Of a stretch of DNA of 64,000 nt, positions 8,500 through 16,538 are shown one piece after another. The notes under the pieces are model-generated. The model was not told the origin of the DNA, ran no database searches, and saw only the letters and a program-made list of their open reading frames with translations. Source of the stretch: Aggregicoccus sp. 17bor-14. Lineage in GTDB: Bacteria > Myxococcota > Myxococcia > Myxococcales > Myxococcaceae. The stretch is from assembly GCF_009659535.1 (NCBI RefSeq), contig NZ_VJZZ01000007.1, forward strand, positions 248,001 to 312,000, read 5' to 3'. Every line of letters starts with the position of its first letter. The first letter of the stretch is position 1. The translations under genes were made by a program, and so were the position numbers.

Positions 8500-8919
8500 A
8501 TGCGCCGCTACGTCCACGAGACCGTCGTCCCCACCCCGGCCGGGAAGCTCTACCGCGCCCTCACCGACATCGCCCGCTGGCCGCAATGGGATGCGGAGCT
8601 CGCCTCCACCGAGGCCCCGGCGTCCCTCACCCGCGGGGCCGCCTTCAGCCTCACGCCCCGCGGTGGCCCCCGGGTGCGCATGACGGTGGAGGAGGCGAGC
8701 GCGCCGGCCTCGTTCACGGATGTGGCCCACCTGCCGCTCGCCCGCATGCGCACGCGGCACGACCTGCTCCCCTGCGCGGAGGGCACGCGGGTGCGCGTGA
8801 CCATCGAGGTGGCGGGCCCGCTCTCGCTCCTCTGGGACCGCGCGGTGGCGCGCAAGCAGGCGGCGGGGAGCGAGGCCAATACGCACGCGCTCGCGCGCTT
8901 CGCGGAGGCGCAGCCGTGA
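8500..8919 (+). CDS. SRPBCC (START-like) family protein
   Basis: A 139-residue single-domain protein of the helix-grip SRPBCC/polyketide-cyclase-like fold, which binds hydrophobic ligands. The N-terminal signature VHETVVPTPAGKLYRALTDIARWPQWD is typical, including the Trp-Pro-x-Trp-Asp step, and the family's C-terminal long helix follows (LSLLWDRAVARKQAAGSEAN). The start at 8500 is supported by AGAGGAG about 6 bases upstream. Its stop overlaps the start of the EVE-domain gene (GTGA at 8916-8919), so the two are translationally coupled. The ligand is unknown. Confidence 0.82.
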   Translation: MRRYVHETVVPTPAGKLYRALTDIARWPQWDAELASTEAPASLTRGAAFSLTPRGGPRVRMTVEEASAPASFTDVAHLPLARMRTRHDLLPCAEGTRVRVTIEVAGPLSLLWDRAVARKQAAGSEANTHALARFAEAQP

Positions 8920-9341
8920 GGGCCTGGGTGGGCGTCGTCTCGCGCTCGCACGTGCAGCGCGGGGTGGCGGGGGGCTTCGCGCAGCTGTGCCATGGCCGCG
9001 CGGAAGCGCTGCGGCGGATGAGCGTGGGCGACTGGCTCGTCTACTACTCGCCGCGCACGGACATGCAGGAGGGCGAGCCCCTCAAGGCCTTCACCGCGCT
9101 GGGGCGGGTGGAGGGGGAGGGGGTGGAGCAGGTGGACCTGGGCGGAGACTTCCGGCCCTACCGCCGCCGCATCGCCTACCTTCCCGTGCGCCGGGAGGCG
9201 AAGGTGGACGCGCTCGCCGCGCGCCTCGCCTTCATCCGCGAGCATCCCAACTGGGGGATGCTCGCGCGGCGCGGGCACTTCGAGATCCCGCTCGAGGACC
9301 TCGCGCTCATCGCCGGGGCGCTCGGGGTGCAGGCGCCCTGA
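8916..9341 (+). CDS. EVE domain protein (UPF0310-like)
   Basis: A 141-residue protein that consists of one EVE/PUA-like domain. Recognisable features are the opening WVGVVSRSHVQRGVAGGFAQ, the segment GDWLVYYSPRTDMQEGEPLKAFTALGRV and PYRRRIAYLPVRREA, followed by a late NWGMLARRGHFEI. EVE domains bind modified bases or RNA and are often found near restriction or RNA-modification systems. None is present here. The start is the GTG at 8916, which overlaps the SRPBCC stop by four bases, so the pair is co-translated. Confidence 0.82.
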   Translation: MRAWVGVVSRSHVQRGVAGGFAQLCHGRAEALRRMSVGDWLVYYSPRTDMQEGEPLKAFTALGRVEGEGVEQVDLGGDFRPYRRRIAYLPVRREAKVDALAARLAFIREHPNWGMLARRGHFEIPLEDLALIAGALGVQAP

Positions 9342-9350
9342 GTGCTGCGG

Positions 9351-9384
9351 CGCGCTGCGCGAGCCCGCGGGCCCGCGCAGCGCG
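9351..9384. terminator. Hairpin between convergent EVE and OPT genes
   Basis: Arms CGCGCTGCGCG (9351-9361) and CGCGCAGCGCG (9374-9384) form a perfect 11-bp stem, and the loop itself contains the palindrome GCCCGCGGGC. It sits between two convergent stops. There is no U-tract, so it may act as a bidirectional transcript end or RNA-stability element rather than a classical intrinsic terminator. Confidence 0.55.
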
Positions 9385-9392
9385 AGAGAGGC

Positions 9393-11375
9393 TCACACCT
9401 CGATGCTGCGCGCGGTGCGCGAGGTCCAGCGGTACAGCCCCGCGACCACGAGGATGCCCACCACCAGCGCGACGAGCATGGTGGTCACCTCGCTGAAGTT
9501 GACGTTGAGCGCCAGCGGCTCGCCCTTGCCGGTGGAGACGATGAGGCCGGCGAGCGCGACGTTGAAGAGGCTCTCGCCCACGATGAAGCCGGACATCACC
9601 AGCACGGCGAGGCGCTTGGCCGTCTCGCCCCAGGGGTGCTTCTCCACGCCGCGCTCGAAGAAGTAGCCGGCGAAGGCGCCCACGACCACGGGCGCGGTCA
9701 CGGCGCTGGGCAGGTAGATGGCGAGGCCCACTCCGAGCGGCGGCAGGCTGTAGCGGCCCTTGGTCGCGGCCTTGAGGCCGAAGTTGATGACCACGAGCAG
9801 CAGGCCCAGCGCCGCGCCCCACAGCACCAGGTCCCAGCGCAGGTCACCGCCGATGACGCCCTTGGCCAGGGTGGAGATGAGCGTGGCCTGGGGCGCGGCG
9901 AGCGGCTGGTTGGAGATGGCGTTCGCGTTGGGCGCGCCCGCGAAGCCGTAGGCCTTGTTCAGCAGCTCGAGCACCGGCGGCACCACCACCGAGCCCGCGA
10001 CCACGCCGATGAGCAGCGCCACCTGCTGCTTCCAGGGGGTCGCATCCACGAGCTGTCCGGTCTTGAGGTCCTGCAGGTTGTCGTTGCCGATGACCGCCAC
10101 CGCGAGCACCACGGTGGTGACGAAGAGCGCGTAGGCGACCAGCGCGTGGGAGACCTCGGGGCCGGTGAGGCTGCGGCCCACCACGCCCACGCTCAGCGCG
10201 GCGCCGAGGATGGTAAGGATGGCGATGCCCGAGACGGGCGAGTTCGAGGAGCCGATGAGGCCGGCCATGTAGCCGCACACCGCCGCGGCGCACACGCCCG
10301 CGAGCAGCACGTAGGCGATGCCCACCGCGACCAGGGGCATGCTCACGCTCGCCAGCGCGGTGCCGCTCAGGAAGCTGCCCAGCAGCCACCCGGCGGGCAC
10401 GAGCGCGAGCAGCGTCACGATGCCCACCGTGGCGATGGGCATGTCCTGCTCGGTGCGCGGGGGGGCGCTGCCCTGGGTCTTCGCCTTGCGCGCGGCATCC
10501 AGCGCGCTCTTGAGGCCGCCGATGACCGGCTTGGCCAGGCCCGCCAGCGTCACGATGGCCGCCGCGCCGATGGCGCCGGCGCCGATCATGCGCACCTGCG
10601 TGCTCCACACGCGCAGCGCGTGGCCCGCGGCCTCCATGTCCGGCATGGGGTTCATGGAGGTGAGCATCGGCACGAGCAGGGCCCAGGCGATGATCAGACC
10701 CACGAGCATCGCGATGCCCACGGTGATGCCCATCAGGTGCCCGGCGCCGATGAGCGCGAGCGAGCTCGCGGCGCCGATGCCCGTGGCCCCGCGGCCGACG
10801 CGGAAGTACACGCTCACCTCGCCGGCCATGACCTTGATGGCGGCGCCGGCGGCGAAGAGCGCGGAGGCGACGCTGCCCCAGATGACGGCCATGAGGCCCG
10901 CGCGGCCCTCCTCGGCGCCGCTGCGCGAGGAGGTGCCCACCTTGAGCACCTCGGCGGCCGCCACGCCCTCGGGGTAGGGCAGGTCGGACTGGGACACGAG
11001 CGCGCGGCGCAGGGGCACCGTGTACATCACGCCCAGCACGCCGCCGATCGCGCACGCGCCGAAGGTGGGCCAGAAGGGCACGTGCGTCCACCAGCCGATC
11101 ATCAGCAGGCCGGGCAGCACGAAGATGACCGAGGCCAGGGTGCCGGCCGCCGAGGCCAGCGTCTGCACGATGTTGTTCTCCTGGATGGACGCGTCCTTGA
11201 AGGCGCTCAGCAGCGCCATCGAGATGACGGCCGCCGGGATGGACGTCGCGAAGGTGAGGCCCACGCGCAGCCCGAGGTAGACCTGCGCCGCGGTGAACAC
11301 CAGGGTGATGAGCACGCCGAGGACGACTCCTCGCAGCGTGATTTCCTTCGGTGTGGACTGGGTGTCGGCCTTCAT
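9393..11375 (-). CDS. OPT family oligopeptide/metal-chelate transporter
   Basis: A 660-residue inner-membrane protein of the oligopeptide transporter (OPT) superfamily. It has about 15 hydrophobic segments, starting with LRGVVLGVLITLVFTAAQVY and the family signature LGLRVGLTFATSIPAAVISM. NNIVQTLASAAGTLASVIFV and GLPYPEG-type SDLPYPEGVAAAEVLKVG are also characteristic. Members carry peptides or siderophore/metal complexes by secondary transport. ATG 11375 is chosen because the first family residues follow it directly; the frame continues upstream without homology. It is divergent from a small lipoprotein gene, and the 206-base spacer is locally AT-richer and probably holds both promoters. Confidence 0.92.
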   Translation of the reverse strand: MKADTQSTPKEITLRGVVLGVLITLVFTAAQVYLGLRVGLTFATSIPAAVISMALLSAFKDASIQENNIVQTLASAAGTLASVIFVLPGLLMIGWWTHVPFWPTFGACAIGGVLGVMYTVPLRRALVSQSDLPYPEGVAAAEVLKVGTSSRSGAEEGRAGLMAVIWGSVASALFAAGAAIKVMAGEVSVYFRVGRGATGIGAASSLALIGAGHLMGITVGIAMLVGLIIAWALLVPMLTSMNPMPDMEAAGHALRVWSTQVRMIGAGAIGAAAIVTLAGLAKPVIGGLKSALDAARKAKTQGSAPPRTEQDMPIATVGIVTLLALVPAGWLLGSFLSGTALASVSMPLVAVGIAYVLLAGVCAAAVCGYMAGLIGSSNSPVSGIAILTILGAALSVGVVGRSLTGPEVSHALVAYALFVTTVVLAVAVIGNDNLQDLKTGQLVDATPWKQQVALLIGVVAGSVVVPPVLELLNKAYGFAGAPNANAISNQPLAAPQATLISTLAKGVIGGDLRWDLVLWGAALGLLLVVINFGLKAATKGRYSLPPLGVGLAIYLPSAVTAPVVVGAFAGYFFERGVEKHPWGETAKRLAVLVMSGFIVGESLFNVALAGLIVSTGKGEPLALNVNFSEVTTMLVALVVGILVVAGLYRWTSRTARSIEV

Positions 11376-11581
11376 CCTGAGGACTCCGTAAGGGGGACGG
11401 CGGGGGAACGGGTACTGCGGGGCGCGGATGATACAGGCGTCCTTCAAAGAAATGGATTTACCGGACGCTCGGGACGCCAGAGCCGCCTGCGGCGCCGCGG
11501 CGCACCGCGCCGTCATTGTCCGGAGCACCGCGGCTGTGCATAGCTGCGCGCCACCTTCCTCCCGCACGAGACACGCCCCGC

Positions 11582-12013
11582 ATGAGCCCCTGCGCGACTC
11601 CCGCTCTGTCCCGCCTCCTTCCCCTGGCCACCTGCGTGCTGCTCGCGTGCGGCGGCGGATCCGGTGACACGGGCGATGCCTCGACCCTGAAGGGCACGTG
11701 GCGCGGGACGGTGAGCGGGCTCGTCGTCGAGGCGCGCATCGACAGCGAGCAGGGCTCGAGCTTCGGCGGCATCCTCACCCTCAGCGACCCGCGCTGCTTC
11801 AACAGCGGACGGCTGCTGGGTGGGCTCGCGGATACCTCGGTGACGATGACTGCGTCGGGGTCCGGGTCGACCTCGGAGATGACGGTGGTGGCGATCACCG
11901 GTCAGGTGAGCGGGGACGTGCTCGCGGGCTATTTCTCCGCCACGCCCCAGGCCACGGGCGCAGCGAGCCCCTGCAAGATCGACCGCGCGCCGCTCACGAT
12001 GACCCGCCAGTAG
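11582..12013 (+). CDS. Hypothetical lipoprotein
   Basis: A 143-residue predicted lipoprotein of unknown function. The N-terminus has a hydrophobic segment ending in a lipobox (ATCVLLACGGG). The mature part begins with a Gly/Ser/Asp linker and continues as alternating polar and hydrophobic beta-strand-like sequence (LKGTWRGTVSGLVVEARIDS, FGGILTLSDPRCF). This suggests a small beta-barrel or lipocalin-like fold. Two further cysteines (in DPRCFNSG and ASPCKIDR) could form a disulfide. ATG 11582 starts the signal peptide. It converges with the small WYL-like gene, separated by 8 bases. Confidence 0.7.
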   Translation: MSPCATPALSRLLPLATCVLLACGGGSGDTGDASTLKGTWRGTVSGLVVEARIDSEQGSSFGGILTLSDPRCFNSGRLLGGLADTSVTMTASGSGSTSEMTVVAITGQVSGDVLAGYFSATPQATGAASPCKIDRAPLTMTRQ

Positions 12014-12021
12014 CCGCGGGC

Positions 12022-12345
12022 TCAGGGCCCGGTCAGGAGCCCCTCCTCCTCGGGCACCATCGCCAGCACCGTGGCGAGCAGCGGGTGCTGCGGGTTGAAG
12101 CCGGGGCGCCGTCCCGCGAAGGTGTACGGCGTCACCGCGAGGGACTGCATCCGGTCCAGGCGGTACAGGCGCCAGCCCGGCTGCTCGCTGGAGTGCGAGA
12201 AGCCCGCCGTCTGGTACCCGCTGAGCAGGGTGTCCCCGGCGCTGCTCAGCCCCAGCGCGTGCGGCTCCACCGTGCGCAGGAGCCCGTCGTACATGAACAC
12301 CACGACCCGGCGGCCGCGCACGGCCCGGGAGAGCGCCTCGACCAC
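12022..12345 (-). CDS. Small stand-alone WYL-domain-like protein
   Basis: A 107-residue protein that looks like a WYL domain without a DNA-binding part. RRVVVFMYDGLLRTVEPHAL, then LLSGYQTAGFS and WRLYRLDRMQSLAVTPYTFA follow the beta-strand order and the R-x-[YF]-R-x-D-R-[MI] signature of WYL. The start is a GTG at 12345 preceded by GGAGGAGG at about 6 bases. In full regulators this domain senses ligands or nucleic acids; alone it could be a ligand-binding partner of a separate regulator. The family call rests on motif similarity by eye. Confidence 0.6.
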   Translation of the reverse strand: MVEALSRAVRGRRVVVFMYDGLLRTVEPHALGLSSAGDTLLSGYQTAGFSHSSEQPGWRLYRLDRMQSLAVTPYTFAGRRPGFNPQHPLLATVLAMVPEEEGLLTGP

Positions 12346-12405
12346 GCTGCACCTCCTCCAACCTGGAAGATGGGGGCGGGGGAGCGCCGGGGGAAGTGCG
12401 GGGCG

Positions 12406-13455
12406 CTAGTCGCGGCGCAGCCGGTAGCCGAGCACGCGCCCGTCGCGCCCCAGCACCAGCGCCGTGTCGCCCAGCACGGCGGGCGCGCTCAAGAGCCGCG
12501 TGTCCAGGCGCTGCTCGAAGACCGGGTCCTCACCGGGCTGCTGCAGGCCGAGCAGCAGCCCCTCCGGGCCCTGCAGCGGCACGAGCACCGTGTCGCCCAG
12601 CACCGCGACTCCACCGGAGAGCGGCGCGGGCAGGTGGCTCTTCCACGCGAGGCTGCCGTCCTCGAGCTTCACCCCCACGAGCTCCGAAGGGGGCGCGCCC
12701 ATCCACACTCGTCCGCCCGCGAGCGAGGGCGCGCTGGTGGCGCCCACCGCGGGGCTCACCTCCCACACCGTGCTCCCGTCCGCGGGGCGCAGGCGCAGGA
12801 GCCCTCCGGTGCGCGTGCTGAGGAACACCGACTGGCCATCCCCCGTGAGCCCCACCACCTCGCCCTTCGCCTCGCGCCAGCGCTCCGCGCCATCCTGCGC
12901 CGAGAGGCCGAGCACCTTGTTTCCCTGCACGAGCACCAGCGTGCCGGCTCCGAGCACCGGGGTCAGCGGCGGAGGCAAGCGGGCCGCGACTTGCGGGGGA
13001 AGCCCCGGGCGGCGCCAGCGCAGGGCGCCGGTGTCCACCGCGTGCGCGCGCACGCTGCCGTCCGGCGCCATCACGTACACCGCGCCCTCGTCCGCCGCGA
13101 GGTCCGCGAGCACCGGGGGCTGCCCGGTGAGGCGCCAGCGCTCGGCGCCCGTCTGCAGGTCCACGCACACCAGGTCTCCGCCCACCGTGCCCGCGAGCAC
13201 GTGGCCGCCCGAGACGGCGGGGCGGGCGGCCACCTCGCGCCCGAGCATCGCGCGCCACAGCACGGTGCCGTCCGCGCGCAGCCGCAGCAGTGCCCCTGCT
13301 TCGTTGCCCAGCAGCACCCCGTCCGCGAGCGGCAGCAGGCCGGTGCGGCTCGAGGCATCCGAGCTGTACGCCACCACCTGCTCCACGGGGCGCTTGCAGC
13401 CGGCGAGCGCGAGCAGCATCAGCAGCAGCGGGAGGGAGCGCAGGGAAGGGGGCAT
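12406..13455 (-). CDS. PQQ-like beta-propeller lipoprotein (BamB-like)
   Basis: A 349-residue lipoprotein: signal peptide MPPSLRSLPLLLMLLALAGC with a lipobox, then repeated propeller blades. The blades carry the W-[RE]-x-x-[LS] end motif (GTVLWRAMLG, GAERWRLTG, GALRWRRPG, GAERWREAKG, GSTVWEVSP, GSLAWKSHL). The layout matches BamB and related PQQ-like repeat proteins, which bind partner proteins in the outer-membrane assembly machinery or act as envelope scaffolds. No BAM gene is adjacent, so a true BamB role is not shown. ATG 13455 was chosen for the signal peptide. It is divergent from adenosine deaminase; a WYL-like gene lies downstream after about 60 bases. Confidence 0.85.
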   Translation of the reverse strand: MPPSLRSLPLLLMLLALAGCKRPVEQVVAYSSDASSRTGLLPLADGVLLGNEAGALLRLRADGTVLWRAMLGREVAARPAVSGGHVLAGTVGGDLVCVDLQTGAERWRLTGQPPVLADLAADEGAVYVMAPDGSVRAHAVDTGALRWRRPGLPPQVAARLPPPLTPVLGAGTLVLVQGNKVLGLSAQDGAERWREAKGEVVGLTGDGQSVFLSTRTGGLLRLRPADGSTVWEVSPAVGATSAPSLAGGRVWMGAPPSELVGVKLEDGSLAWKSHLPAPLSGGVAVLGDTVLVPLQGPEGLLLGLQQPGEDPVFEQRLDTRLLSAPAVLGDTALVLGRDGRVLGYRLRRD

Positions 13456-13526
13456 CGGCACAGGCGCGGGTGGCAGGGAGCGGGGGCGCTCCCTAGGATG
13501 CACGGGAACCAGAGGAAATCCACACC

Positions 13527-14669
13527 ATGGCTCCCATCCGCGACGACGAACTGCCCAGCGCCACCGGGATTCCTTCCACCGCCCGCCGGGGCGACTTCAG
13601 CCCTCCGCCCACGCTCAGCGTGACGGAGGAGCTCCTGCGCGCCCTGCCCAAGACCGACCTGCACTGCCACCTGGACGGCTCGATGCGGCTCAAGACCATC
13701 CTCGAGCTCGCCGAGAAGCAGGGGGTGAAGCTGCCGGCGGACACCGAGGACGGGCTCGCGCGCGCCATCCACATGGGCCAGGTGTGCGAGAGCCTCGAGG
13801 ACTACCTCGTCGCCTTCGACGTGACGCTCAGCGTGCTGCAGACGGAGGAGGGGCTGTACCGCGCGGCGTACGAGCTCGCGCTGGATGCGGCGGCCGAGAA
13901 CGTGCGCTACCTGGAGGTGCGCTACAGCCCCGCGCTGCACCTGAAGGGCGGCCTGCGCGAGACGGTGGTGGTGGACGCGGTGCTCGAGGGCCTGCGCGCC
14001 GCCAAGCGCGAGGTGGGCATCAAGTACGGGGTGCTGCTGTGCGGCATCCGGCACATGAGCCCGCGCACCAGCGTGCGGCTCGCCGAGCTGTGCGTCGCGT
14101 ACAAGAACCGCGGCGTGGTGGGCTTCGACCTCGCAGGCGCCGAGATGAACTTCCCGGCCAAGGACCACAAGGACGCCTTCCAGCTCATCCTCAAGAACAA
14201 CGTGAACTGCACCGCGCACGCGGGCGAGGCCTACGGGCCCGAGTCGATCGCGCAGGCCATCCACTTCCTCGGCGCGCACCGCATCGGCCACGGCACGCGC
14301 CTGCGCGAGGACGGCGACCTGCTCAACTACGTGAACGACCACCGCATCCCGCTGGAGATCTGCCCGACCTCCAACGTGCAGACCCGCGCGGTGGACGCGC
14401 TCGAGAGCCACCCGCTCAAGTTCTACCTGGACTACGGCCTGCGGGTGACCATCAACACGGACAACCGGCTCATCACCGACACCACCGTGACGAAGGAGCT
14501 GTGGACGAGCCACCGGCACCTGGGCCTCACGCTCGAGGACCTCACCACCTGCATCGTCGCGGGCTTCAAGAGCGCCTTCCTCCCGCAGCGCGAGAAGCAG
14601 GACCTGCTCAAGCACGTCAACGCGGAGATCGGCAAGACGCTCGAGGCCTTCGGGCAGAAGCCGATCTAG
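13527..14669 (+). CDS. add: Adenosine deaminase family protein
   Basis: A 380-residue purine-salvage amidohydrolase that deaminates adenosine (and deoxyadenosine) to inosine. The zinc site and catalytic residues are in place: His46 and His48 (LHCHLDGS), His231 and Glu234 (HAGEAYG), His255 (RIGHGTRL) and Asp312. The motif that is usually Asp-Asp reads INTDNRL, so the second acidic residue, which contacts the purine N7 in characterised enzymes, is Asn313. I recall the same TDN form in some other bacterial enzymes, so activity is plausible. A 40-residue N-terminal extension precedes the domain. It is divergent from the beta-propeller lipoprotein and followed by a small membrane protein gene. Confidence 0.9.
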   Translation: MAPIRDDELPSATGIPSTARRGDFSPPPTLSVTEELLRALPKTDLHCHLDGSMRLKTILELAEKQGVKLPADTEDGLARAIHMGQVCESLEDYLVAFDVTLSVLQTEEGLYRAAYELALDAAAENVRYLEVRYSPALHLKGGLRETVVVDAVLEGLRAAKREVGIKYGVLLCGIRHMSPRTSVRLAELCVAYKNRGVVGFDLAGAEMNFPAKDHKDAFQLILKNNVNCTAHAGEAYGPESIAQAIHFLGAHRIGHGTRLREDGDLLNYVNDHRIPLEICPTSNVQTRAVDALESHPLKFYLDYGLRVTINTDNRLITDTTVTKELWTSHRHLGLTLEDLTTCIVAGFKSAFLPQREKQDLLKHVNAEIGKTLEAFGQKPI

Positions 14670-14708
14670 AGTGCCCTCCCACACCCCGTCTCAATGCAGG
14701 GAGAGTTC

Positions 14709-15158
14709 ATGGAAGGCACCCCGATTCCTCCGCCCACCCCCGGGCCCGACCCGATCGCCGCGCAGAAGCAGGTGCAGGTCCCGGCCATCCTGCTCATCGT
14801 GCTCGGCGCCCTCGGGCTGATCTTCGGCCTCATCGGCGTCGCGAGCCACAGCGTCAACCAGTACGGCCCGCTGCTGGACAACCCGGAGCTGCCCGAGCAG
14901 GCGCGCTCCGTCGTCCAGGGCTTCGCGAACCACGGCCGCTGGCTCAACCTGCCGGGCATCGTGCTCTCGGGCCTGATGCTCCTGGGCGGCCTGAAGATGA
15001 AGGGCCTGCAGAGCTACGCGCTCGCGCTCACCGGCGCGATCGTGGCCGTGATCCCCTGCATGGGCGTCAACGGCTGCTGCTGCATCGGGATGCCGGTGGG
15101 CATCTGGGCGCTCGTGGTGCTGATGCGGCCCGAGGTGAAGGGCGCCTTCCGCGGCTAG
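14709..15158 (+). CDS. Hypothetical membrane protein
   Basis: A 149-residue protein with a Pro-rich cytosolic N-terminus (EGTPIPPPTPGPDP) and three or four hydrophobic segments: ILLIVLGALGLIFGLIGVA, GIVLSGLMLLGGL, YALALTGAIVAVIPCMG and GIWALVVLMR. A run of cysteines (NGCCCIGMP) lies in the third loop. Similar Pro-rich N-termini followed by short membrane domains are frequent in myxobacterial proteins of unknown role. ATG 14709 is preferred over the ATG at 14694 because AGGGAGAG lies four bases before it. The gene follows adenosine deaminase by 39 bases and ends at a strong hairpin. Confidence 0.65.
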   Translation: MEGTPIPPPTPGPDPIAAQKQVQVPAILLIVLGALGLIFGLIGVASHSVNQYGPLLDNPELPEQARSVVQGFANHGRWLNLPGIVLSGLMLLGGLKMKGLQSYALALTGAIVAVIPCMGVNGCCCIGMPVGIWALVVLMRPEVKGAFRG

Positions 15159-15170
15159 CCGCAGAAGGCG

Positions 15171-15198
15171 GGGTGGGGGACCCCTGCGTCCCCCACCC
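15171..15198. terminator. Hairpin between convergent genes
   Basis: GGGTGGGGGAC (15171-15181) and GTCCCCCACCC (15188-15198) form an 11-bp perfect stem with a 6-base loop. It lies between the convergent stops of the membrane protein gene and glgC. No U-tract follows on either strand. Confidence 0.6.
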
Positions 15199-15208
15199 GG
15201 ACCGCGCG

Positions 15209-16438
15209 CTAGGTGACCTTCATCCCCTTGGGGATGACCACCACGCCGTCCGCCGTCACGTGGAAGCGGCGCCGGTCCTCCTCGACGTTGAAGCCGATGG
15301 TGGTGCCCGGGGGGATCTCCACGTTCTTGTCGATGATGGCGCGGCGGATGCGGCAGCGCCGCCCGATGGTGACGTTCTCGAAGAGGATGCTGTCCTCCAC
15401 CTCCGAGAAGCTGTTCACCCGCACCTTGGGGCTGAGCACCGAGCGGTGCACGTGGCCGCCCGAGATGATGCAGCCCTCGCTCACCAGCGCGTCCGTGGCG
15501 TGGCCCACCCGCTTGTTCTCCCGGTCCGCGAAGACGAACTTCGCGGGCGGGTGGTTGTTGGGCTGGGTGTAGATGGGCCACTTGTCGTTGTAGAGGTTGA
15601 AGATGGGGTCCACCTCCACCAGGTCCATGTTGGACTGGTAGTAGACGTCGATGTTCCCCACGTCGCGCCAGAAGCCGCGCTCCTTCGCCTCCTGCCCGGG
15701 CACCTGGTTCTGGGCGAAGTCGTAAACGAAGACGCGGCTCTTCTTGTACATCTCGCTGATGATGCTCTTGCCGAAGTCGTGGGCGCTCGCGTCGTTCGCG
15801 GCGTCGCGCACGATCTCCTGCACCAGGGGCTCGGTGCTGAAGAGGTAGTTGCCCATGGAGGCCAGGCACATCTTCGGGTTGCCGGGCATGGGCGGCGGGT
15901 TCTTCGGCTTCTCGAGGAAGTTGAGCATCTCCCCGTTGGGCCCCACGTCGATGATGCCGAACTCCTTGCCCTGCTCGATGGGCACGGGGATGGCGGCCAC
16001 GGTGCAGTCGGCGCGGTTCTTCACGTGGAAGTCCAGCATCTGCCGGCAGTCCATCCGGTAGATGTTGTCCGCGCCGAACACGAAGATGTGGTCCGGCTCC
16101 TCGTCCGTGATGAGGTTGAGGTTCTGGTAGATGGCGTCCGCGCTGCCCTTGTACCAGTCCAGCCCGGTGCGCATCTGCGCGGGCACGATGTCGACGTAGT
16201 GGCCGAGGAAGTTGCTCATGCGCCACGCGCGCGACAGGTGGTTGTTGAGCGAGTCGCTCTTGTACTGGGTGAGCACCTTCATCCGGTAGATGCCGGAGTT
16301 GGCGAAGTTGGAGAGAACGAAATCGATGATGCGGTAGCGCCCGCCGAAGGGGACCGCCGGCTTCGCGCGCTCGCGCGTGAGCGGCTCGAGTCGGGTGCCG
16401 GCACCACCGGCGAGGATCATTGCCATCGTCTTGGCCAT
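15209..16438 (-). CDS. glgC: Glucose-1-phosphate adenylyltransferase
   Basis: A 409-residue enzyme making ADP-glucose from glucose-1-phosphate and ATP, the first committed step of bacterial glycogen synthesis. The nucleotidyltransferase signature [16 protein letters not shown] with [15 protein letters not shown] opens the protein. Later landmarks are [27 protein letters not shown], a family [19 protein letters not shown] motif, and a C-terminal left-handed beta-helix of hexapeptide repeats ([33 protein letters not shown]). ATG 16438 starts the conserved part; the upstream extension of three residues is unnecessary. Glycogen and trehalose genes 15 kb downstream (TreY, GlgX) suggest linked storage metabolism, though not in the same operon. 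Confidence 0.95.
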   Translation of the reverse strand: MAKTMAMILAGGAGTRLEPLTRERAKPAVPFGGRYRIIDFVLSNFANSGIYRMKVLTQYKSDSLNNHLSRAWRMSNFLGHYVDIVPAQMRTGLDWYKGSADAIYQNLNLITDEEPDHIFVFGADNIYRMDCRQMLDFHVKNRADCTVAAIPVPIEQGKEFGIIDVGPNGEMLNFLEKPKNPPPMPGNPKMCLASMGNYLFSTEPLVQEIVRDAANDASAHDFGKSIISEMYKKSRVFVYDFAQNQVPGQEAKERGFWRDVGNIDVYYQSNMDLVEVDPIFNLYNDKWPIYTQPNNHPPAKFVFADRENKRVGHATDALVSEGCIISGGHVHRSVLSPKVRVNSFSEVEDSILFENVTIGRRCRIRRAIIDKNVEIPPGTTIGFNVEEDRRRFHVTADGVVVIPKGMKVT

Positions 16439-16538
16439 GCGGGCCACAGTACTTGCGGAGGCTCAGCCCTCAAGCCCTCTGGTCCGCGGACGGGGGTAAG
16501 CGTTCGATAGCCGATGCGCTGTGCTAAGCCTCGTCCGC

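Noticed and set aside
9342-11543. Long plus-strand frame opposite the OPT transporter
   Set aside because: His/Gly/Arg-rich shadow of a well-supported membrane transporter gene; no domain or ribosome binding site.
12464-16510. Plus-strand frame of about 1350 residues spanning several genes
   Set aside because: Crosses adenosine deaminase, the membrane protein gene and glgC in the wrong frame; sequence is low complexity.
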